From the NCBI RefSeq assembly GCF_001579945.1, contig NZ_CP011971.1, positions 1,824,001 through 1,888,000 of the forward strand: 64,000 nt of DNA, read 5' to 3'. A program made the translations under genes and the position numbers. This document shows positions 15,379 through 22,754 of this stretch, one piece after another. Numbering within the stretch: the first letter of the stretch is position 1; every line of letters begins with the position of its first letter. Origin of the DNA: Steroidobacter denitrificans. Its GTDB lineage: Bacteria > Pseudomonadota > Gammaproteobacteria > Steroidobacterales > Steroidobacteraceae. Below the pieces are notes generated by a model. It saw nothing but the letters and a program-made list of their open reading frames with translations. It was not told the DNA's origin and did no database searches.

Positions 15379-16493
15379 TGCAGCCGCCCCCGAACAAAGA
15401 ACGTGGCCATCGTCAGCGTGGCGAGGGCAATGACCGCCAGCGGCCACAGGCTGGCGAGGATGTCGCTGGGAGGCATGGCCTTGAGAAAGCTGCCTTCGAC
15501 GATGACGAGGAAGTGGGTCAGCGGAATGGCCTGGGCCAGCCATTGCAGAACGACGGGCATGTTTTCCACCGGCGTCGCAAAGCCGGACATCAGTACTGCC
15601 GGCACGCCAATGGCGAACGCACCCAGGATGGCCTGCTGCTGGGTCATGCTGACAGCGGAAATCATCAAACCGATGCCCACTACCGACAGGATGAACAGCA
15701 CCAGGCTGGCGAGCAGAAGTGCGAACGAGCCAGCGAATGGAATGCCGAACAGGAACACGCCTGCGCCGATCATGAACAAGCCCAGCATCGTGCCGATCGC
15801 CAGCGCCGGCAGCGACTTGGAAATGATGATCTCCGGCGTCGAGGTGGGCGACACCAGTAACTGGTCGAAGGTGCCGAGTTCGCGTTCGCGTGCAATCGAC
15901 AGGGAGGTGATGAGCAGCGCGCTGAACAGCGCGAGGATGCCGGTCAGGCCCGGCACGATGAACCAGCGGTAGACCAGGTTCGGGTTGAACCAGTGGCGCA
16001 CGACCACGGGTGTTGGTGCCTGCGCGTCAGGCACGACTTCGGCGCCGACGTCAGCGGCGATGGTCGATAGGTACGCGACGGTGATCTGGCCCGAGTTGCT
16101 GCGCCTGCCATCGACCAGAACCTGGGCGCGGCCGCTGTCACCGGCTGCAATGGTGCGCGAGAAATCCACGGGAATGGAAAGCGCCGCGATTACCTCACCA
16201 CGGTCGATCAGGTCGTGCAGCTTGCGTTGGCTGTCCACACGGCGCACATGGGTGATGAATTCGGCGCTGTCCAGGCGCTGCACCAGTTCGTGCGACCAAC
16301 GGCCCGCGTCCTGGTTGTAGATGGCGATATCGACGTTGCGCACTTCGAGTGTCGCGGCAAAAGCGAACACGAGCAGTTGCAGGATGGGAGGCACGAACAC
16401 CACCATGCGGCTGCGCGGGTCGCGCAGGACACTGAGGACTTCCTTGATGAACTGGGCGCGCAGGCGGCCGAACGAGAATGCGAAGCTCAACAT
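15375..16493 (-). CDS. ABC-2 type transporter permease (YbhR-like)
   Basis: A 372-residue ABC-2 permease. One N-terminal helix (about 25-48) is followed by a large periplasmic domain (about 50-175) and five C-terminal helices. The start region FIKEVLSVLRDPRSRMVVFVPP is typical of YbhR/YbhS proteins, and ELGTFDQLLVSP is the coupling-helix region. It is partner to the second permease 4 bp upstream, so the transporter is likely a heterodimer. It is coupled by overlap to the flavocytochrome gene. Confidence 0.9.
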   Translation of the reverse strand: MLSFAFSFGRLRAQFIKEVLSVLRDPRSRMVVFVPPILQLLVFAFAATLEVRNVDIAIYNQDAGRWSHELVQRLDSAEFITHVRRVDSQRKLHDLIDRGEVIAALSIPVDFSRTIAAGDSGRAQVLVDGRRSNSGQITVAYLSTIAADVGAEVVPDAQAPTPVVVRHWFNPNLVYRWFIVPGLTGILALFSALLITSLSIARERELGTFDQLLVSPTSTPEIIISKSLPALAIGTMLGLFMIGAGVFLFGIPFAGSFALLLASLVLFILSVVGIGLMISAVSMTQQQAILGAFAIGVPAVLMSGFATPVENMPVVLQWLAQAIPLTHFLVIVEGSFLKAMPPSDILASLWPLAVIALATLTMATFFVRGRLQ

Positions 16494-16497
16494 GGCC

Positions 16498-17661
16498 TCA
16501 CTCCAGGTTCTTGCGCGTGGAGCGCTTGGCGATCATGAAAAACAGCGCCCCGATCACCGCCATGGCCGCCAGGTTGGGCAGGAACACCGCCCAGATGTCA
16601 CCCGCCAGGAACACCGTCTTCAGCGAGTCCACGAAGTAGCGCGCCGGAACCACCCAGGTGATGGCCCGAATCGGTGCGGGCATCGCGTCGATCTCGTACA
16701 GAAAGCCCGACAGCATGAAAGCCGGCAGGAATCCCGTGAACAGCGCGATCTGCGCTGCCAGAAACTGATTGCGCGCCAGTGACGAGATCAGCAAGCCCTG
16801 GCCCAGCGCCGGCACCATGAACACCGCTGACAAGATCAGCAGCGCCGCCAGAGAGCCACGCATCGGGACGCCGAACACAAATACGGCCAGCGCCGCCGCG
16901 CCCAGCGTGGACAGCATGCCCAGCACAAAATACGGCAGCAGCTTGCCGATCAGGATTTCGGCCACCGAGGCGGGTGTGGAAAGCACGGCCTCCATGGTGC
17001 CGCGCTCCCATTCGCGTGCCACCACCAGCGCGGTCAGCATAGTGCCGATGATGGTCATGACGATGGCGATGGCGCCGGGGATCAGTGCTCGACGGCTTTC
17101 CAGCTCGGGGTTGAACCAGTAGCGCGGCTCCAGAACGACGGCTTGTGCGGGTACGTCCAGTCCGGCGCGCCAGGACTGGACAACGCCGCGGGCATAGTTT
17201 TCGACGTAATTGGCGGTGTTGGGGTAAGAGCCATCAGTGATGATCTGCACCAGTGGTTCGTTGCCGCGCCGTGCCAGGCGTTGCTCGAAGTCCTGCGGAA
17301 TCACCACATAGCCACGCAGCTCGCCTGACACCAGCTTGTCGGCCACCTCACGCCGGTCACGGACGAAGTGCGCATCCAGAAACCGTGTACCGGAAAAGGC
17401 CGCCGCAAGCTCTTGCGCCGCGGCACCGCGCGACTCCAGCACCACGCCGACACGAACCTCCTTGGCGTCCAGCGAGACCGCATAGGCGAACAACAGCAGC
17501 AACACCACCGGCAGCACGAACGCGATCAGCAGCGTCGAAGGGTCGCGCAGTGCTTGGTAACTTTCCTTGGTGACCAAAGCGGCCAGGCGCCGCAGGTCAA
17601 AGCGGCGCAAGCCAGTCTGCATCGGGCCATCAGCGTCCCTGTGCGGTGTAACGACATTCAT
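16498..17661 (-). CDS. ABC-2 type transporter permease (YbhS-like)
   Basis: A 387-residue ABC-2 permease with the same layout as its neighbour: an N-terminal helix after KESYQALRDPSTLLIAFVLP, a periplasmic domain, then WERGTMEAVLSTPAS and five helices. It ends in a basic tail (AKRSTRKNLE). Its start overlaps the ATPase stop by 4 bp (ATGA at 17658-17661). The pair matches the YbhR/YbhS subunits of drug/ion exporters. Confidence 0.9.
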   Translation of the reverse strand: MNVVTPHRDADGPMQTGLRRFDLRRLAALVTKESYQALRDPSTLLIAFVLPVVLLLLFAYAVSLDAKEVRVGVVLESRGAAAQELAAAFSGTRFLDAHFVRDRREVADKLVSGELRGYVVIPQDFEQRLARRGNEPLVQIITDGSYPNTANYVENYARGVVQSWRAGLDVPAQAVVLEPRYWFNPELESRRALIPGAIAIVMTIIGTMLTALVVAREWERGTMEAVLSTPASVAEILIGKLLPYFVLGMLSTLGAAALAVFVFGVPMRGSLAALLILSAVFMVPALGQGLLISSLARNQFLAAQIALFTGFLPAFMLSGFLYEIDAMPAPIRAITWVVPARYFVDSLKTVFLAGDIWAVFLPNLAAMAVIGALFFMIAKRSTRKNLE

Positions 17662-19430
17662 GCGGCGGCCTCCATTTCTCGGTCGGCGGACTCGACCAGG
17701 TGAATGAAGGCGTCTTCCATCGTCGGGTCGGGGCGTTCCGGGCTGATGGCCATACGTTTGAGCGCATCAGGCGTATCCAGCGCGATCAGGCGAGCGCGCG
17801 AGAGCATGGCGACGCGATCGCAGTATTCGGCTTCATCCATGAAGTGGGTGGTGACCATGATGGTCACGCCCTTGCGCGCCAGGCCGTTGATGTGCGTCCA
17901 GAATTCGCGCCGGGTGATCGGGTCCACGCCTGAAGTGGGTTCATCCAGGAACAGCACGGGCGGGCGGTGCATGAGCGAGCAGGCCAGCACCAGACGCTGC
18001 TTGTGCCCCAGCGGCAAGGAATCGGGCGTGGCACCGAGCCAGTCGGCGAGATCGAAGGTTGCGATCATTTCCTCGATGCGCTCGTGCCGCGTGCTGCCTT
18101 CCAGCCCGTAGACGCCGGCGGAAAATTCCAGGTTTTGCCGTACCGAGAGCAGACCGTAGAGCGAGAACTTCTGCGCCATGTAGCCGAGCCGGCTCTTGGC
18201 CACGCCGGTGGCTCGGCGCAGATCGTGCCCCACTACGTGCGCTTCGCCCGCAGTCGGCTTGAGCAGGCCACACAGCATCTTGAAGGTGGTGGATTTGCCA
18301 GCGCCATTGGGGCCGAGCAGACCGAAGATTTCGCCCTTTTGCACCTCGAAGCTGACGTTGTCGGTGGCAGTGAACTCGCCAAAGCGCTTGGTGAGATTCC
18401 GGCAGGAAACGGCAACGTCGGAATCCAGCTCGACCGGTGGCAGGCGCTCGGCGAGTTGCGATGTCCCGCCAGGACCGCCGCCGAGCAGGTCGATGAAGGC
18501 GTCCTCGAATCGCGCGGGCACCGCTGCCAGCCGCACCCGTGCCTGATCGGCCAGCGCCTGAATGGGCTGCGCCTGTGCGCCCTCGCGCAGCACCACGCGC
18601 ACCCCCGCGCCCTGAATCACGCCATCGCTCACGCTGGGCAGATCGAGCGCCTCGGTCAGGACCGCCCGACGCTCTGTGCCGACATCTTCGAGGCGAAAAC
18701 TGCGACCTTCGAGCTGCGCGGTCAGTTCCTGCGGTGGGCCATCGAACAGGAGCTGTCCCTGGTTCAGCAGCAAGACACTCTCGCAGCGCTCGGCCTCGTC
18801 AAGATAGGCAGTGGACCAGACCACAGCCATGCCCTCATCGGTCAGCGCCTGCACCATGCGCCACAAATCCTGACGGCTGACCGGGTCCACACCCACGCCG
18901 GGTTCGTCCAGCAGCAGCACCTTGGGCCGGGCCATCAGCGCGCAGGCAAGACCCAGCTTCTGCTTCATGCCGCCGGAGAGCTTGCCGGCGAGGCGCTTGG
19001 TGAAGGGGCCGAGTCGTGTGAAGTCCAGCAGTTCGGCAAACAGAGCGGCGTTGCGGTCCGCGTCTATGCCACGCAACTGCGCATACAGGCGCATGTTCTC
19101 CATCACCGACAGGTCTTCGTACAGACCGAAGCGTTGCGGCATGTAGCCGCTGGCGACGTGAATGGCGTCGTTGTCCTTGACCACATCGAAGCCGGCCAGG
19201 GTGACGTGACCGGCGTTGGGAGCCAGCAGGCCGGTAAGGATGCGCATCAGCGTCGTCTTGCCGGCGCCGTCCGGACCGACCAGACCCGTCAGCCGCCCGT
19301 AGTGGATGTGCGCGCTCAGGTTCCGCAGAGCCTGTACCTTGTCGAAATGCTTGTCCACGCCTTCGATGGCGACGGCGACATCGGCGGTCATGCCGTTCGG
19401 CGTGGGGGCGATGCCGGCGTTCGCGGGCAT
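17658..19430 (-). CDS. ABC transporter ATPase with two nucleotide-binding domains (YbhF-like)
   Basis: A 590-residue double ATPase. Domain 1 has Walker A GPDGAGKTT (about 52-60), signature LSGGMKQK and Walker B VLLLDEPGVGVD. Domain 2 has GPNGAGKST, the altered signature LPLGHKQR, and LFLDEPTSGVD. The altered second signature is normal for YbhF. The ATG at 19430 is chosen because it lies 1 bp after the adaptor stop with GGGGAA upstream; an ATG at 19472 would overlap that gene. It energises the two permeases encoded next. Confidence 0.92.
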   Translation of the reverse strand: MPANAGIAPTPNGMTADVAVAIEGVDKHFDKVQALRNLSAHIHYGRLTGLVGPDGAGKTTLMRILTGLLAPNAGHVTLAGFDVVKDNDAIHVASGYMPQRFGLYEDLSVMENMRLYAQLRGIDADRNAALFAELLDFTRLGPFTKRLAGKLSGGMKQKLGLACALMARPKVLLLDEPGVGVDPVSRQDLWRMVQALTDEGMAVVWSTAYLDEAERCESVLLLNQGQLLFDGPPQELTAQLEGRSFRLEDVGTERRAVLTEALDLPSVSDGVIQGAGVRVVLREGAQAQPIQALADQARVRLAAVPARFEDAFIDLLGGGPGGTSQLAERLPPVELDSDVAVSCRNLTKRFGEFTATDNVSFEVQKGEIFGLLGPNGAGKSTTFKMLCGLLKPTAGEAHVVGHDLRRATGVAKSRLGYMAQKFSLYGLLSVRQNLEFSAGVYGLEGSTRHERIEEMIATFDLADWLGATPDSLPLGHKQRLVLACSLMHRPPVLFLDEPTSGVDPITRREFWTHINGLARKGVTIMVTTHFMDEAEYCDRVAMLSRARLIALDTPDALKRMAISPERPDPTMEDAFIHLVESADREMEAAA

Positions 19431-19431
19431 C

Positions 19432-20472
19432 TCAGCGTTCCCCGGTGCGTCCGGTAGAGCCGGGTTGGGCATCGACCGCGATCGTCACCGGCATGCCCTG
19501 GCGCAGGGCACCGTCGCTGTCGGCTTCGTCGATGACGATGCGCAGCCGGTACACGAGGTCGGTGCGCAAGTCCGTCGTTTCCACGGTCTTGGGCGTGAAC
19601 TCGGCGCGCGGCGAGATGAAACCCACCTGGCCGCGATAGATCTTTTCCCCGGAGTCACTTTCGACGCGAACCGCGGTGCCGGGTGCGATGCGGCCCAGAT
19701 CCTGCTCGCCCACGTAGGCGCGCACGTACACAGGCTTGTCCAGGCTCAGGCTGTAGACCGCGCTCTGGCTCGCGACCATGCTGCCGGGTTCACGCACCCG
19801 CGCGATGATGGTTCCATCGCTGGGCGCCATCAGTTCGGTGTCTGCGAGGGACGTGGAGGCTTGTGATGCGGCTGCCTGGGCAGCCGCAAGGCGCGCCTCG
19901 GCCGCGGCAATGTCTTCCTTGCGGAAGCCTTCGGATGCTTGCGACAGAGCGGCCTTGGCTGATTCGACGCTCGCAGCGGCCTGATCCCTTGCGGTGCGGG
20001 CGGCATCGACCGTGCGCTGGCTGCTGGCACCCGATGCAAGCAGGCCGCTCTGGCGCTGAAAGTTGCGCTCGGCCTCGGTGGCGAGCGCCTGGGCCTGTCT
20101 GAGCGCCTCGCGCGCCTGGGTGATTTCCTGCGGCCGCAGGCCACGGCGCAACTTGTTCAACTCTGCCTGAGCCACTTGAGCCTGGGCCTGCGCTGCCGCG
20201 AGAGCTTCCCGATACGGCTGCGCGTCAAGCGTCGCCAGGAGCGCGCCGGCGCTGACGGCGTCACCCTCGTCGAACGCCATTTGCAGCACCCGGCCGGGCT
20301 GGCGGAAGGCCAGTTGCACCTCGCGAATGTCGACGTTTCCGTACAAGTACAGCGGACTGCCATCAACACTTGGACGCTGCATCCAGAAGTAGCCGAAGCC
20401 GCTGGCTATCGCGACGAACGCGGCAACGACAAGCGCACGCTTGGATTTGTTGGAAAGGCCGTTGAACTTCAT
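19432..20472 (-). CDS. HlyD-family periplasmic adaptor (YbhG-like)
   Basis: A 346-residue membrane-fusion protein. It has an N-terminal anchor (about 12-30), a lipoyl half around VDIREVQLAFRQPGRV, a long Ala/Gln-rich coiled coil (about 90-215), and the second lipoyl half at LMAPSDGTI. The family links an inner-membrane ABC exporter to an outer-membrane channel; both are encoded in the same run. Its start overlaps the tetR stop by 4 bp. The set tetR-hlyD-ATPase-permease-permease is the known ybiH(cecR)-ybhGFSR order. Confidence 0.9.
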   Translation of the reverse strand: MKFNGLSNKSKRALVVAAFVAIASGFGYFWMQRPSVDGSPLYLYGNVDIREVQLAFRQPGRVLQMAFDEGDAVSAGALLATLDAQPYREALAAAQAQAQVAQAELNKLRRGLRPQEITQAREALRQAQALATEAERNFQRQSGLLASGASSQRTVDAARTARDQAAASVESAKAALSQASEGFRKEDIAAAEARLAAAQAAASQASTSLADTELMAPSDGTIIARVREPGSMVASQSAVYSLSLDKPVYVRAYVGEQDLGRIAPGTAVRVESDSGEKIYRGQVGFISPRAEFTPKTVETTDLRTDLVYRLRIVIDEADSDGALRQGMPVTIAVDAQPGSTGRTGER

Positions 20473-21086
20473 TGCCCGGCCTCCAAGTCGCGGATACCAC
20501 GAAGGTAAATGGCAAACACACCTGGTGCGTCGCGACGGATGCGCGCTACATCGCTGTCCAACAGCGACTGCATCACTAACCCCTGAATGGAGCCGATGAA
20601 GAGGACAGCGGCTGCATCCAGGTCCAGTTCGGCATCCAGTTCGCCCCGCGTCTTGCCGGCTTCGAGCAGGCGACGCAACCGCTCGCCATAGTGATGAATT
20701 AAGGTCTGCACCATTCGCTTGGGCAGGGTCTCTCCCGGCCGCTGCAATTCGCCGAAGAGCATCCTCGGCACACCCGGATGGTCGGACACGAAGTCGATGT
20801 GCGTCATGAAGACCGCCTCAAGGGCGGCGATCGGAGACGCCACGCCTTCTGCCGCCTTGTCCACCCGAGCCAGCAGACGTTCCGTGACCCAGGACATCAC
20901 CGCCTGCAGGATGGCGTCCTTGGTCGGGAAGTGACGAAACAAAGCCCCTTGGGTCAGCCCCATGCGCTGGGCGATGGCCGTGGTCGTGATGTCGCTGGGG
21001 TTCTGCTCGGCTGCCAGATTGACCACTGCCTCGACTGTGGCCGCGCGCCGCTCATCGGCCGGCAGATGCTTGGGGTGTCCGCTCAT
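20469..21086 (-). CDS. TetR-family repressor (CecR/YbiH-like) of the cargo 1 run
   Basis: A 205-residue regulator. The TetR DNA-binding domain spans about residues 10-55 with ITTTAIAQRMGLTQGALFRHFPTKDAIL. The rest is the helical ligand and dimer domain. The ATG at 21086 has GGAAG upstream; a GTG at 21095 is a less likely start. It is the first gene of the run and a perfect palindrome lies 21 bp upstream, so it probably represses itself and the exporter. CecR homologues sense drugs; the ligand here is unknown. Confidence 0.9.
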   Translation of the reverse strand: MSGHPKHLPADERRAATVEAVVNLAAEQNPSDITTTAIAQRMGLTQGALFRHFPTKDAILQAVMSWVTERLLARVDKAAEGVASPIAALEAVFMTHIDFVSDHPGVPRMLFGELQRPGETLPKRMVQTLIHHYGERLRRLLEAGKTRGELDAELDLDAAAVLFIGSIQGLVMQSLLDSDVARIRRDAPGVFAIYLRGIRDLEAGQ

Positions 21087-21106
21087 TGCTTGCACTTCCG
21101 AAAGTA

Positions 21107-21148
21107 AGTAATCTATTACTATCTTATCATTGCACAGACTTGCCGCAA
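21107..21148 (-). promoter_or_regulatory. tetR promoter with palindromic operator
   Basis: The palindrome AGTAATCTATTACT (21107-21120) has perfect 6-bp arms. On the minus strand, TTGCGG (21143-21148) and TAAGAT (21121-21126), 16 bp apart, could be the -35 and -10 elements. Transcription would then start within the palindrome, a natural place for repression by the TetR protein encoded 21 bp further on. The promoter match is moderate; the palindrome is exact. Confidence 0.6.
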
Positions 21149-21175
21149 GAGGGGAAGTGCGAAAAGGAGACCGCG

Positions 21176-21298
21176 ATGGACAACAGAACCGTTATCTCTG
21201 ATGGCTGGCAACAGCCGACTTCGGGCGGACGCAAGCGTTGCCCTCCGCGCCTCATTGGCAGCAGGGAGCCGGCACACCCCAAGTGTGGCGGGATGTAA
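21176..21298 (+). CDS. Possible 40-residue leader peptide before LysR gene
   Basis: A short frame with a strong ribosome site (AAGGAGA, 8 bp before ATG 21176). It ends in TAA directly abutting the ATG of the LysR gene. No homology is recognised. Such tight coupling could mean a translated leader or the remaining front of a gene deleted when cargo 1 was inserted. It may also be chance. Confidence 0.35.
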   Translation: MDNRTVISDGWQQPTSGGRKRCPPRLIGSREPAHPKCGGM

Positions 21299-22243
21299 AT
21301 GGAACTGCGCCATCTTCGGTGCTTCGTTGCTGTTGCCGAAGAACTCCACTTCGCGCGTGCCGCCGAGCGGCTGCATATCGAGCAGTCGCCCTTGTCGCGG
21401 GCCATCAAGGAGCTGGAAGAAGAACTGGGCGCGGTGCTATTTGTTCGTACCACGCGCAGTACGCGACTGACCCGCACCGGCACGCTGTTTTTGGAGCACG
21501 TGCGTCGTGTCTTTGCGGCCTTGGAACAGGCGCGCGAAAGTGTGAAAGCCGCAGCGAATGGCTTTCATGGGCAACTGCGCGTGGCCTTATCCGACGGTAT
21601 CACCCCATCGCGTCTTCCTGCTTTGCTTGCCCTCTGCCGACAGGAAGAACCCGAGGTAGAAATCCGGTTCTTCGAGGTGCCACTATCGCAACAGATCAAG
21701 GGTCTGCATGACGATCTGTACGACGTGGGGTTTGCGCAATCCGAAGACGTGGGCGATGGCATCGTCACCATTCCCGCCTGGACCGATGCGCTCATGGTGG
21801 CGGTGCCCGCGCGACATACGTTGCTTGCCCAAAAGCGCATTTCCCTGGAAGAGCTTCTGCGCTATCCCTTGGTGTTGTGTGATCCACAAGTCTGCGAGGG
21901 CCATGCAAGACACGTGGAGCGCATCTTGCGTCGCGTGGACATGGAGCCATTGGTTATCGAACGCGTGGCTTCCTGCGACCTCATGATGGTCCTGGTGTCG
22001 GCTGGGTACGCACTCGGCCTGGCAGGTGCCGCGCACATTGCCTCCAGCCGAGAATCTGGCGTGGTGGCTCGTCCGTTGGCATCGCGTGTACCGCCACTGA
22101 CGACCTACTTGTTGCGCCTCGATGGCAACCCATCCGATGAACTGGCGCGGTTCATTGAGCGAGTGCAGGCCATCGACTCACCTGAAACCCCCAAGCCGAT
22201 GCGGGGCCGCAACTCTGATCCTCCGGAGGAACTGATGCCATGA
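21299..22243 (+). CDS. LysR-family transcriptional regulator of the transfer region
   Basis: A 314-residue regulator. The winged HTH is at about residues 1-60 with ELRHLRCFVAVAEELHFARAAERLHIEQSPLSRAI, followed by the linker helix and a type 2 periplasmic-binding-like effector domain. A LysR gene at this position, before a TrbK-like gene and traG, is common in Tn4371-type ICEs, so control of transfer is likely. Its stop overlaps the next start by 4 bp. The effector is unknown. Confidence 0.88.
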   Translation: MELRHLRCFVAVAEELHFARAAERLHIEQSPLSRAIKELEEELGAVLFVRTTRSTRLTRTGTLFLEHVRRVFAALEQARESVKAAANGFHGQLRVALSDGITPSRLPALLALCRQEEPEVEIRFFEVPLSQQIKGLHDDLYDVGFAQSEDVGDGIVTIPAWTDALMVAVPARHTLLAQKRISLEELLRYPLVLCDPQVCEGHARHVERILRRVDMEPLVIERVASCDLMMVLVSAGYALGLAGAAHIASSRESGVVARPLASRVPPLTTYLLRLDGNPSDELARFIERVQAIDSPETPKPMRGRNSDPPEELMP

Positions 22244-22518
22244 AAAAGATCATCCTGTCCTTGCTCTTGGCCGCATTGACCGCATGTGGCCAATCCGAGG
22301 CACCTCAGAAGGCCACCGAATCGGAATCAAGCATTCCGACGGTGGAACAACTGGCAGCCAATCCCGAACGGCTCAAGGAACTGCGAAAGCAATGCAAGAC
22401 CGACCGCTCCAAGCTGGGCGATGTGCTGTGCAACCGGGTCGCCGAAGCCACGCGCAAGCGGTTCTATGGCGACGGCGAAACCCCCTATACACCGCCGAAG
22501 GAGTCGCCAAAGTTCTGA
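22240..22518 (+). CDS. TrbK/EexN-like entry-exclusion lipoprotein (first copy)
   Basis: A 92-residue lipoprotein: MKKIILSLLLAALTAC lipobox with Cys16, then a small domain with LAANPERLKELRKQCKTD and a second cysteine in DVLCNRVAEA before KRFYG. The two-cysteine pattern and spacing are the same as in the product at 30150. The family is linked to exclusion of redundant transfer into cells already carrying the element. It is coupled to the LysR gene and followed by a terminator. Confidence 0.8.
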   Translation: MKKIILSLLLAALTACGQSEAPQKATESESSIPTVEQLAANPERLKELRKQCKTDRSKLGDVLCNRVAEATRKRFYGDGETPYTPPKESPKF

Positions 22519-22561
22519 TTGTTGGCCGCTCGCCGATTCGCCTTCACTTTTTTTCTCGACA

Positions 22562-22593
22562 CGCCGCAATGCGCCCGCGCTTGCGGCGTTTTT
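22562..22593 (+). terminator. Rho-independent terminator after LysR/exclusion genes
   Basis: The stem CGCCGCAA (22562-22569) pairs with TTGCGGCG (22581-22588) across an 11-base loop and is followed by TTTTT (22589-22593). It separates the LysR-exclusion unit from the traG-trb operon, which therefore needs its own promoter in 22594-22740. Confidence 0.7.
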
Positions 22594-22754
22594 ATTTGGC
22601 TCGCCACCGCACTCATTCTTTCTTTTTCCTCGACCTTTCTGCTCTAAACGGTCTTTGACCGGCACTGGCCCGGCACCGATCCTGACGCCTGCGGCACGCC
22701 CTTGTGCCGCTTCTTCCATGAGGAATCAGCGCAGGAGAAATCGGAGGCCAGGTC

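Noticed and set aside
17658-19430. The altered LPLGHKQR signature in the second ATPase domain as a sign of a dead site
   Set aside because: The same change is normal in YbhF-type ATPases, and both Walker motifs are intact.
17967-19457. A 496-codon plus-strand frame opposite the ABC ATPase
   Set aside because: Antisense shadow; both nucleotide-binding domains are intact on the minus strand.
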